Below are positions 6,515 through 12,624 of a DNA stretch of 12,624 bases, piece after piece. Numbering within the stretch: the stretch's first letter is position 1; each line of letters begins with the position of its first letter. The notes below the pieces were generated by a model, which was given only the letters and a program-made list of their open reading frames with translations, searched no databases and was not told the DNA's origin. The position numbers and the translations under genes are program-made. Source of the stretch: JAHHLP01 sp041609895 (GTDB lineage: Bacteria; Bacteroidota; Rhodothermia; Rhodothermales; JABDKH01); contig JBFIPX010000086.1 of the NCBI GenBank assembly GCA_041609895.1, forward strand, positions 1-12,624, in the 5' to 3' direction.

Positions 6515-6544
6515 TTGAAAAAAACACCTGAAAGGCAATATTTT
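6515..6544 (+). promoter_or_regulatory. Candidate groES-groEL promoter
   Basis: TTGAAA (6515-6520) as -35 and TATTTT (6539-6544) as -10 are separated by 18 nt. This places the transcript start just before or at the CIRCE element, as in other HrcA-controlled groE operons. The -35 also reads CTTGAAA, the sigma-32 -35 sequence, but the sigma-32 -10 (CCCCAT) is absent, so I favour a housekeeping sigma factor. A 6-bp inverted repeat, AGGCAA (6533-6538) and TTGCCT (6546-6551), brackets the -10. Confidence 0.55.
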
Positions 6545-6557
6545 TTTGCCTCTTTGG

Positions 6558-6584
6558 TTAGCACTCGCAAGGCAAGAGTGCTAA
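6558..6584 (+). promoter_or_regulatory. CIRCE operator (HrcA binding site)
   Basis: TTAGCACTC (6558-6566), a 9-nt spacer GCAAGGCAA, and GAGTGCTAA (6576-6584) match the CIRCE consensus perfectly. HrcA, stabilised by GroEL, binds this dyad and represses groE until heat or unfolded protein titrates GroEL away. The element ends 58 nt before the groES ATG, in the 5' leader or at the transcript start. hrcA itself is not in the window. Confidence 0.97.
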
Positions 6585-6628
6585 CAACACCTTTAGAAAA
6601 GTAGTTTATCTCAAACAGAATCCATCTC

Positions 6629-6633
6629 GGAGG
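6629..6633 (+). promoter_or_regulatory. groES ribosome binding site
   Basis: GGAGG, 9 nt before the groES ATG at 6643, is among the clearest Shine-Dalgarno sequences in the window. Most other genes here have weak or no such site, in keeping with high expression of groES. Confidence 0.8.
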
Positions 6634-6642
6634 AACTGAGAA

Positions 6643-6930
6643 ATGGCCAGCATTAAACCACTAGCCGATCGCGTCGTCGTCGAGGCTCAGCCGGCGGAGG
6701 AAAAGACGGCGGGCGGACTCATCATCCCCGACACCGCCAAGGAAAAGCCGCAGAAGGGAAAGATCGTCGCTGTCGGCCCGGGCCGGGTCGAGAACGGCAC
6801 GAAAATCGACATGACGGTGCAGCAGGGAGATACCGTGCTCTACGGCAAGTACGCCGGGACCGAGATCACCCTTGACGACAAGGAATATCTCATCATGCGG
6901 GAGTCGGACATCCTCGGAATCGTCTCCTGA
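6643..6930 (+). CDS. groES: Co-chaperonin GroES
   Basis: GroES forms the seven-subunit lid of the GroEL folding chamber in the cytoplasm. The 95-residue length is standard. IKPLADRVVVE (4-14) is the family N-terminal strand. The mobile loop lies at about 17-36 with the GroEL-binding hydrophobic triplet in GGLIIPDTAKEKP. The segment KGKIVAVGPG (38-47) precedes the roof loop, and GDTVLYGKYAGTEI with EYLIMRESDILGIV closes the beta-barrel. ATG 6643 has a good GGAGG site. It is the first gene of a two-gene operon under a CIRCE operator, with groEL 59 nt downstream. Confidence 0.98.
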   Translation: MASIKPLADRVVVEAQPAEEKTAGGLIIPDTAKEKPQKGKIVAVGPGRVENGTKIDMTVQQGDTVLYGKYAGTEITLDDKEYLIMRESDILGIVS

Positions 6931-6989
6931 CCTCCCGCGGATCATCCCACATTCGTTTCCACGAAAGAAATTTTCAGAAATAGACAACC

Positions 6990-8624
6990 ATGGCAAAACA
7001 AATCATTTTCGACGCCGAAGCTCGTACGAAGCTTAAAGTAGGCGTAGACACCCTTGCCGAAGCCGTAAAGGTTACGCTCGGACCCAAGGGCCGCAATGTG
7101 ATCATTGAGAAGAAGTTTGGAGCACCAACCGTCACCAAGGATGGTGTCACGGTCGCAAAGGAAATTGAGCTCGAGGATAAGCTCGAGAACGTCGGTGCCC
7201 AGATGGTTAAGGAAGTTGCTTCCAAGACGAGCGACGTGGCAGGAGACGGAACGACCACCGCCACCGTTCTCGCCCAGGCAATTATGACCTCGGGTCTCAA
7301 GAACGTAACTGCGGGTGCAAACCCCATGGATCTCAAGCGCGGTGTTGACAAGGCTGTCACGGCCATCGTCGAGAACCTCCGCGACCAGAGCGCTGAGATT
7401 CAGGATCGCAGCCGTATAGCGCAGGTCGCGACCATCTCTGCCAATAACGATCCGACCATCGGCGAGTTGATTGCCGACGCGTTTGAAAAGGTAGGTAAGG
7501 ACGGCGTCATCACTGTCGAGGAAGCTCGCGGCACCGAGACCACTCTTGAGGTCGTCGAGGGTATGCAGTTTGATCGCGGATATCTCTCGCCGTACTTCGT
7601 GACCGACGCCGACAACATGGAGGTCGTCCTCGAGGATCCGTATATCCTGATCCACGACAAGAAGATCTCCACCATGAAGGACCTCCTCCCCATTTTGGAG
7701 AAGGTTGCTCAGATGGGTCGTCCGTTCCTCATCATCTCGGAAGACGTTGAGGGCGAGGCGTTGGCCACGCTGGTTGTGAATAAGCTTCGCGGCACGCTCA
7801 AGGTGGCGGCTGTCAAGGCCCCCGGCTTCGGAGACCGTCGCAAGGCGATGCTCGAGGATATCTCGGTTCTCACGGGCGGCACCGTCGTCTCAGAGGAGAA
7901 GGGTTATCGGCTCGAGAACACGACGCTGGACTATCTCGGTCAGGCAAAGCGTGTCGTAATCGACAAGGACAATACGATTGTCGTTGACGGCGCTGGTGAG
8001 AGCGACCAGATTAAGGCTCGTTCGAACCAGATCAAGCAGCAGATCGAGACCACGACCAGCGATTACGATCGCGAGAAGCTCCAAGAGCGCCTTGCGAAGC
8101 TGTCGGGTGGCGTTGCTGTGCTCAAGATCGGAGCTGCTACCGAGCCCGAGATGAAAGAGAAGAAGGCTCGGGTTGAGGATGCGTTGCACGCGACGCGCGC
8201 TGCGATCGAGGAGGGCATCGTCCCGGGTGGCGGCGTGGCCTACATTCGAGCCATAAGCGTTCTGGACAAGCTGGACGTCGACAACGATGACCAGACGATT
8301 GGCGTTTCGATCATCAGGCGGGCTCTTGAGGAGCCGCTCCGACAGATTGCTGCCAACTCTGGGCACGAAGGTTCGATAGTGGTCCAGAAGGTTCGTGAAG
8401 GCAAGGGGGATTTCGGATTCAATGCCCAGTCCGAGGAGTACGGTAAGCTTCTCGACTTGGGTGTAATCGACCCGACGAAGGTCACCCGCACGGCACTTGA
8501 GAACGCCGCGTCTGTCGCTGGACTGCTTCTGACGACCGAGGCCGTCGTTGCCGACAAGCCGGAGAAGCACAGTGCGGCTCCTGCCGCTCCCGACATGGGT
8601 GGCATGGGCGGCATGGACTTCTAG
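6990..8624 (+). CDS. groEL: Chaperonin GroEL
   Basis: GroEL is the 60-kDa ring chaperonin that folds proteins with ATP and GroES. The 544-residue sequence is full length with all hallmarks: the nucleotide-binding loop AGDGTTTATVLAQ (84-96), LGPKGRNVIIEKKFGAP (30-46), the apical segment VAAVKAPGFGDRRKAMLED (272-290), and the catalytic Asp397 in RVEDALHATRAA. GIVPGGGVAY (409-418) is in the C-terminal equatorial domain, and a Gly-Met tail (MGGMGGMDF) lines the cavity floor. It lies 59 nt after groES on the same transcript, with no strong Shine-Dalgarno sequence of its own. A strong hairpin terminator follows 23 nt after the stop. Nothing suggests an extra or diverged paralogue; the GGM tail points to the main housekeeping copy. 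Confidence 0.99.
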   Translation: MAKQIIFDAEARTKLKVGVDTLAEAVKVTLGPKGRNVIIEKKFGAPTVTKDGVTVAKEIELEDKLENVGAQMVKEVASKTSDVAGDGTTTATVLAQAIMTSGLKNVTAGANPMDLKRGVDKAVTAIVENLRDQSAEIQDRSRIAQVATISANNDPTIGELIADAFEKVGKDGVITVEEARGTETTLEVVEGMQFDRGYLSPYFVTDADNMEVVLEDPYILIHDKKISTMKDLLPILEKVAQMGRPFLIISEDVEGEALATLVVNKLRGTLKVAAVKAPGFGDRRKAMLEDISVLTGGTVVSEEKGYRLENTTLDYLGQAKRVVIDKDNTIVVDGAGESDQIKARSNQIKQQIETTTSDYDREKLQERLAKLSGGVAVLKIGAATEPEMKEKKARVEDALHATRAAIEEGIVPGGGVAYIRAISVLDKLDVDNDDQTIGVSIIRRALEEPLRQIAANSGHEGSIVVQKVREGKGDFGFNAQSEEYGKLLDLGVIDPTKVTRTALENAASVAGLLLTTEAVVADKPEKHSAAPAAPDMGGMGGMDF

Positions 8625-8647
8625 GTCCTGTTAGCCGAAAGCTGGCA

Positions 8648-8681
8648 AAAGAGGCGGTGCTCAAGCGGGCACCGCCTCTTT
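8648..8681. terminator. Strong, probably bidirectional intrinsic terminator after groEL
   Basis: A perfect 13-bp stem, AAAGAGGCGGTGC (8648-8660) and GCACCGCCTCTTT (8669-8681), closes an 8-nt loop. T-rich sequence follows on the plus strand (TTTCATTTT), and TTTTGCC follows on the minus strand. It can end both the groE transcript and the leftward-facing glmM transcript that converges on it. Confidence 0.92.
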
Positions 8682-8788
8682 CATTTTCGCAGTTCTCCAG
8701 GATAGCAGATCGGCCAGCGCGGCAGTTCTTTGTCGACGCACCGAAAGCTCGCTAATTTGAGTTGTGGGGAGGAGGGCTCTGCCCCGTA

Positions 8789-10174
8789 CTACCCGTTCGT
8801 GGCAAGCACTTGAAGCTCCGCCATGAATCGCGCGGCCAATCCTTCCGCAGCCTCCAAACCACTCGCCTCCGCGTAGATTCGCATGATTGGCTCAGTGTTA
8901 GACCTGCGCAGGTGTACCCAGCCCTCATCGAAATCGATCTTGAGCCCATCCGTCACGTCTACGCGCTCGCCCTCGTACGTCTCAGCCATGGCACGCAGCA
9001 ACGTTGCCGGATCAGCCGATCCAATTTCGATCTTCCGTTTGACGATGTGATATGTTGGCAAGGATTCACGCGCGTCAGCTAGAGTTATCCCCTCTCCAGC
9101 CAAGTGCTGCAACACCATTGCGACTCCCACCAGCGCGTCTCGGCCGTAATGAAGGTCTGGCAGAATAACTCCCCCGTTGCCCTCACCGCCCAACACAGCT
9201 CCAACCTCCTGCATCCGACGAACAACATTGATCTCGCCTACCGCCGATCGGAAAACTTCCTGGCCATAACGCGCGGCCACATCGTCGATCGCGCGCGAGG
9301 ATGACAGGTTAGTTGCGAAAGGACCGCTCCGAAAACGCCACAGAAAATCAGCCGCTACAACCTGCGTAAGCTCCTCCGACATGTACCCTCCGCCCGGCTC
9401 GATGAGTGCCAGGCGATCAGCGTCCGGATCTACGACAATGCCTAGATCCGCATCCGCATCACGGACGATTTCCAAAGTGCCAACCAGATTCTCCGGCAAC
9501 GGCTCCGCCGGGTGCGCAAAGATGCCCGTCGGCTCACAATTGACGCACGTAACGTCTCTGACTCCCAACCTGTTCAGCAGCGCGGGCACCGCCACTCCGC
9601 CCACGGAGTTCACACCATCCACCACGACCCGAAACTGTCGGTCGCGGATCGCTTCCGGATCTATAAACGGAAGCGACAGAATGGCCTCGATATGATGGTC
9701 AAGAAAGTCACGGCGAATAATGTCTCCGACAGACCGATAGTCGACTGTAGGATCAGCGCCACGTTCGGCCAGGTCGAGCACTCTCGCTCCTTCCTCTGGA
9801 GATAAGAACTCGCCTTTGCTGTTAAGCAGCTTCAGCGCATTCCACTCAGCCGGGTTGTGCGAGGCCGAAAAGACAATTCCACCGACGGCCTCTTCCTTGA
9901 TCACGGCCATCTCCACAGTCGGAGTTGTCGCCAGACCCGCGTCGACCACACGAAGTCCGGCTGATGCCAGCGTGCCGGTCACGATTCTCGAACAGATCTC
10001 CCCCGTTACTCTTGCATCGCGACCGACAACCACCGTCTGCACACCTCCTTCCGTCTCGACGCACCACTGGGCAAATGCAGCGGCATACTTCACAAGGATC
10101 TCCGGACTCAAGCCGCTACCAAAAATGCCGCGTATCCCGGAGATCGACGCGATAAGAGTATTTCGTGGTGACAT
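8789..10174 (-). CDS. glmM: Phosphoglucosamine mutase-like alpha-D-phosphohexomutase
   Basis: Enzymes of this superfamily move phosphate between C1 and C6 of a sugar. GlmM makes glucosamine-1-phosphate for UDP-GlcNAc, hence peptidoglycan and LPS. The four functional loops are present in order in the 461 residues: SISGIRGIFG at the N-terminus (10-19), the phosphoserine loop SASHNP with Ser105, the Mg2+ loop DPDADR (249-254), the sugar-binding loop GGEGNGG (329-335), and the phosphate-binding loop RRSNTEPIMRIY (423-434). The sugar loop differs from the GEQSGH of E. coli-type GlmM and is closer to the GExNGG form seen in archaeal and some bacterial enzymes. Phosphoglucosamine mutase is therefore the best guess, while phosphomannomutase or phosphoglucomutase activity cannot be excluded. 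The ATG start has no Shine-Dalgarno sequence. It is a single gene, convergent with groEL. Confidence 0.85.
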   Translation of the reverse strand: MSPRNTLIASISGIRGIFGSGLSPEILVKYAAAFAQWCVETEGGVQTVVVGRDARVTGEICSRIVTGTLASAGLRVVDAGLATTPTVEMAVIKEEAVGGIVFSASHNPAEWNALKLLNSKGEFLSPEEGARVLDLAERGADPTVDYRSVGDIIRRDFLDHHIEAILSLPFIDPEAIRDRQFRVVVDGVNSVGGVAVPALLNRLGVRDVTCVNCEPTGIFAHPAEPLPENLVGTLEIVRDADADLGIVVDPDADRLALIEPGGGYMSEELTQVVAADFLWRFRSGPFATNLSSSRAIDDVAARYGQEVFRSAVGEINVVRRMQEVGAVLGGEGNGGVILPDLHYGRDALVGVAMVLQHLAGEGITLADARESLPTYHIVKRKIEIGSADPATLLRAMAETYEGERVDVTDGLKIDFDEGWVHLRRSNTEPIMRIYAEASGLEAAEGLAARFMAELQVLATNG

Positions 10175-10370
10175 AGGTGTTGATTTAGGTTCGTCGCAAC
10201 TTGTCGCGACCTGGGTCAGCGGGACTCATGACACAAGGATGGGAATAGCTGTGAAAGATACCCTCCTAATCCAATAAATCCGTTAACGATATGTAATCGT
10301 TCAGCATCAGCAAGCGTACTATCTTAGGACTGGCACGAACGCGGTACGCAACACGCAAGCCGTAACCGAT
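10175..10370. promoter_or_regulatory. Divergent intergenic region (glmM / hydrolase)
   Basis: This 196-nt gap must hold the promoters of both flanking genes, which point away from it. I see no convincing -35/-10 pair. Visible structure is a 6-bp inverted repeat AACGAT-N5-ATCGTT (10285-10301) and a repeated GTCGC with a GTCGCGAC palindrome near 10192-10210. Either could be an operator; neither matches a site I know. Confidence 0.35.
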
Positions 10371-11237
10371 ATGAAATCCGTGTATACCCCCTGGTCCGAG
10401 AGCGTCTTTCAGGCAGACGACGGGGTCTCCCTTTACCGTCAAAGCTGGTCGCCGGAGGGTCCACCGCGAGCGGTCGTCGTGCTGGTCCACGGATTTGCCG
10501 AACATGCAGGTCGGTATGCCGACCATGCTGAGCGACTCGTCTCGGAAGGATTCGCAGTTGAGGCAATCGACCTGCGGGGACACGGAAAGTCGCATGGCAA
10601 ACGAGGTGTGGTCAACTCGGTGAACCGGCTCGTGGCTGACGTCAACGCATTAGTGAATAGGATACTTCGAAGAAAGGAGTACCTGGAGACACCGCTATTT
10701 CTCTGGGGTCATAGCCTTGGCGCAACGATTTCGGGTCTGATAGCAGTACAATCTCCCGGCATCGTACAGGGCGTTGTGCTGTGCAGTCCAGCGCTATTGC
10801 TTGGGGAGCCGCAGCTGATTCAGTCCGTCGGCATGTTGGCCGCGCGCATTGCGCCAATGCTTCCTACGAAGCGCCTCAACCGGGATCTACTCTATTCGGA
10901 CGAACGTCGGGTGCGCGAAGCGAACGAGGATCCGCTCAATTTCCACGGTTTCATTCGCGTTGGCACAGTAGCTCAGATTGTACGTGCGGGCCGAGAGCTT
11001 CTGGCGATCGGCTCCGAACTCGTGCTACCTCTACTCATTGTGCACGGAACGGATGACCGACTTACACTCGCTGTCGCCAGCGCGAAACTTTACCGGAGTT
11101 CGCGCTCCAGCAACAAATCGCTCAGCCTATTCAAGGGGATGCGTCACGAGACCTTTAATGAGCCCGACGGCCGTCAGGTGATGGATCGGATCGTTGATTT
11201 TATTGAGGAACTGCTACCGGCTTCGGTCAACGATTGA
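10371..11237 (+). CDS. Alpha/beta hydrolase, monoacylglycerol lipase-like
   Basis: This 288-residue cytoplasmic enzyme belongs to the alpha/beta hydrolase fold, in the Hydrolase_4 (serine aminopeptidase S33-like) group that includes monoacylglycerol lipases and lysophospholipases. HGFAEHAGRY (40-49) is the oxyanion-hole segment and is typical of the monoglyceride lipase branch; AIDLRGHGKSHGKRG follows at 65-79. The nucleophile elbow is GHSLG with Ser115. Asp229 in VHGTDDRL and His259 in GMRHETFNE complete the triad. A cap domain occupies about 140-200. There is no signal peptide. Likely substrates are monoacylglycerols or other acyl esters, but specificity is inferred from family only. It stands alone between glmM and asnS, with no Shine-Dalgarno sequence before the ATG. 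Confidence 0.9.
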   Translation: MKSVYTPWSESVFQADDGVSLYRQSWSPEGPPRAVVVLVHGFAEHAGRYADHAERLVSEGFAVEAIDLRGHGKSHGKRGVVNSVNRLVADVNALVNRILRRKEYLETPLFLWGHSLGATISGLIAVQSPGIVQGVVLCSPALLLGEPQLIQSVGMLAARIAPMLPTKRLNRDLLYSDERRVREANEDPLNFHGFIRVGTVAQIVRAGRELLAIGSELVLPLLIVHGTDDRLTLAVASAKLYRSSRSSNKSLSLFKGMRHETFNEPDGRQVMDRIVDFIEELLPASVND

Positions 11238-11300
11238 ACCGAGAATAGCGGACAGTGGCTCGCAGTTAGATGTCGGTGCACGAAGAGCCGACGAGTGAAT

Positions 11301-11324
11301 CGCGGTACTTCATCTACAACCGCG
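11301..11324. terminator. Weak hairpin between convergent hydrolase and asnS genes
   Basis: CGCGGT (11301-11306) and ACCGCG (11319-11324) pair across a 12-nt loop, followed by GCGCTCTTTG. It is the best terminator-like structure in the 172-nt gap between the two converging genes, but lacks a real T-tract. I see nothing else in this gap. Confidence 0.25.
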
Positions 11325-11409
11325 GCGCTCTTTGTAACGAGTAGGCGCGATCCCTGCAGGTCTCGCTAGCTGTTCACTGTACCGCCAGAGGGAGCGCGCC
11401 CGGCATCCC

Positions 11410-12624
11410 TTACGGATGTAGCCGCCCCATCAAACGAGGGAATGGAATGGTCTCCCTTACGTGCGCCACACCACACATCCACGCTACGGTTCGCTCGAGT
11501 CCAAGACCGAAACCTGCGTGCGGCACACTGCCATAGCGCCGCAAATCGAAGTACCACTTAAATACCTCATCGGGCAAACCGTGCTGCTTGACCTGTCTCT
11601 GCAGGAAGGCCAGATCCGTTGCGCGCTCTCCTCCGCCGATGATCTCGCCGTATCCTTCGGGTGCGAGTACATCCATCCCAAGCGCAAGCCGGTCGTCTTC
11701 CGGATCGCGCTTCATATAGAATGCCTTGACCTCTGCCGGATACCGGTGCACGATGATCGGACGATCGAAGTGCCACGTGAGCAGCGTTTCATCACTACCG
11801 CCAAAGTCACCACCCCACCTAAAGTCGTTGGCCGATGCCTTCCACTCCGGCAGATTTCGAAGCTCTTCCTCGATCTCTTCCATGCGCGCGTGTATTTCGA
11901 TCTCGCGAGCATCGATTCGACGCTTCTCCCCCTTCTTGGCTTGGCCGTACTTCTTCCGATTCGTCTCCAATTCATCTGATAAGGCAGTACGCTCTGTCTC
12001 CAGCGAATCGATACGCTCATCGACCATCGCTGCCGTCTCATCGCTTGTAAGGATCTCGACCGCCTCCGAATAACTGAGGCGCGGAAACGGCGCCTCACAA
12101 CGCTTGAGGGGCTCCACGTCACGACCCAGAACCTCAAGTTCCGTGACACAACCGGTCACGACATCTGATGCGACGTGTGCCAGCAGATCCTCCGCCAGTG
12201 TCATGTTCATATCGAGATCGAAGAACGCCATCTCGGGTTCGATCATCCAGAACTCCGTGAGGTGGCGCCGCGTCTTGGACTTCTCAGCGCGGAACGTAGG
12301 TCCAAAGGTGTAGATCCTACCCATCGCCATGGCCATGGCCTCGCCATGAAGCTGGCCGCTTTGCGTCAGATACGCCTTCTCATCGAAGTAGTCGATCTCA
12401 AACAGCGTGGACGTACCTTCGACGGCGTTACCGGTTAAGATCGGGGCGTCCATCTGGACGAATCCGCGTTCCTGAAAAAAGTTGTGGATCGCCATGATGA
12501 CGCTGTTACGCACCCGCATGATCGCCCACTGCCGCCGGCTGCGAAGCCAGAGATGTCGATGGTTCATCAGAAACTCGACACCGTGCGACTTCGGCGTGAT
12601 CGGGTATTCTTCCGCTGATCCAAC
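11410..12624 (-). CDS. asnS: Asparagine--tRNA ligase (AsnRS), 3' part
   Basis: AsnRS charges tRNA(Asn) with asparagine. The frame stays open to the right edge, giving 404 residues from EEYPITPKSHGVEFLMNHRH onward (from fragment residue 5). The N-terminal anticodon-binding OB domain (about 100 residues) lies outside, so the internal ATG at 12567 is not the start. Class II motifs are clear: RVRNSVIMAIHNFFQERGF with following Pro (motif 1), TFRAEKSKTRRHLTEFWMIE (motif 2, AsnRS rather than AspRS type) and GFGLGLERTVAWM (motif 3). QLHGEAMAMA, FPRLSYSEAVEIL and GEIIGGGERATDL also match. Between EAVEIL and WGGDFGGSDE lies a segment of about 76 residues where E. coli has about 12. It is highly charged and helical (SLETERTALSDELE, EIEEELRNL). 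The catalytic core seems intact. Confidence 0.96.
   Translation of the reverse strand, partial: VGSAEEYPITPKSHGVEFLMNHRHLWLRSRRQWAIMRVRNSVIMAIHNFFQERGFVQMDAPILTGNAVEGTSTLFEIDYFDEKAYLTQSGQLHGEAMAMAMGRIYTFGPTFRAEKSKTRRHLTEFWMIEPEMAFFDLDMNMTLAEDLLAHVASDVVTGCVTELEVLGRDVEPLKRCEAPFPRLSYSEAVEILTSDETAAMVDERIDSLETERTALSDELETNRKKYGQAKKGEKRRIDAREIEIHARMEEIEEELRNLPEWKASANDFRWGGDFGGSDETLLTWHFDRPIIVHRYPAEVKAFYMKRDPEDDRLALGMDVLAPEGYGEIIGGGERATDLAFLQRQVKQHGLPDEVFKWYFDLRRYGSVPHAGFGLGLERTVAWMCGVAHVRETIPFPRLMGRLHP

Noticed and set aside
6515..6535. Sigma-32 heat-shock promoter for groES
   Set aside because: CTTGAAA matches the -35, but there is no CCCCAT-type -10 at the right distance, and the perfect CIRCE already explains heat control.
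6942..7655. 237-codon leftward open frame antisense to groEL
   Set aside because: Antisense shadow of a highly expressed, codon-biased gene; no motif or start signal.
7890..8570. 226-codon leftward open frame antisense to groEL
   Set aside because: Same reason: a shadow of groEL codon use, without a recognisable domain.
8774..8784. GGGC/GCCC mini-hairpin just after the glmM stop as its terminator
   Set aside because: Only 4 bp with no T-tract; the 13-bp hairpin at 8648-8681 is a far better terminator for this strand.
12510..12567. AsnRS starting at the internal ATG 12567
   Set aside because: The frame stays open upstream with family-typical sequence (EEYPITPK), so the ATG is internal and the gene is cut by the window edge.
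1..12624. tRNA genes, CRISPR arrays, insertion sequences, prophage or defence-system genes
   Set aside because: Intergenic gaps are short (all under 300 nt). None shows a cloverleaf, regular repeats, terminal inverted repeats or transposase, nuclease or toxin motifs.

Overview
The window looks like ordinary chromosomal DNA of a Gram-negative bacterium. The outer-membrane evidence is an Omp85-family beta-barrel protein, and GC content is moderate (roughly 55% by eye). Three things hint at the Bacteroidota/Rhodothermota/Chlorobiota side of the tree: weak or absent Shine-Dalgarno sequences on most genes, a phosphohexomutase with a GEGNGG sugar loop, and an AsnRS of the 'TRRHLTEFWM' type. This placement is an inference; no rRNA or other marker is present. 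I see no insertion sequence, prophage, CRISPR array, tRNA or rRNA. Most genes are housekeeping.

Layout. Positions 1-3180 hold a leftward operon: a TamA/BamA-like outer-membrane protein, then rsmE (16S rRNA m3U1498 methyltransferase), then a Nudix hydrolase of the ADP-ribose pyrophosphatase type. The last two overlap by 4 nt, and a further gene may start in the same way at the left edge. Diverging from this operon, and overlapping its 5' end, is a rightward pair: a small secreted protein of unknown function whose stop overlaps the start of mutY. This mutY encodes an adenine glycosylase fused to a MutT-like domain with a complete Nudix box. A small membrane-anchored protein of unknown function follows (4740-5252).

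Positions 5327-6409 hold two leftward membrane-protein genes: a DUF2085-type protein with a CHQ...CHRC cysteine/histidine signature, and a four-helix protein of unknown family. The rightward groES-groEL operon follows (6643-8624). It has a perfect CIRCE operator, a candidate promoter, a good ribosome binding site on groES, and a strong terminator that probably works on both strands. Leftward glmM-like phosphohexomutase (8789-10174), rightward alpha/beta hydrolase of the monoacylglycerol lipase type (10371-11237) and leftward asnS (11410 to beyond the right edge) complete the window.

The genes cover protein folding (groESL), translation (asnS, rsmE), cell envelope (Omp85 protein, glmM) and nucleotide sanitation/DNA repair (mutY-mutT, Nudix hydrolase). 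I did not find a clear new multi-gene system. The points most worth a second look are the intact Nudix box in MutY, a roughly 60-residue charged helical insertion in AsnRS, the overlapping divergent start region at 3153-3208, the extra inverted repeat in the groES promoter, and the small proteins of unknown function next to mutY.
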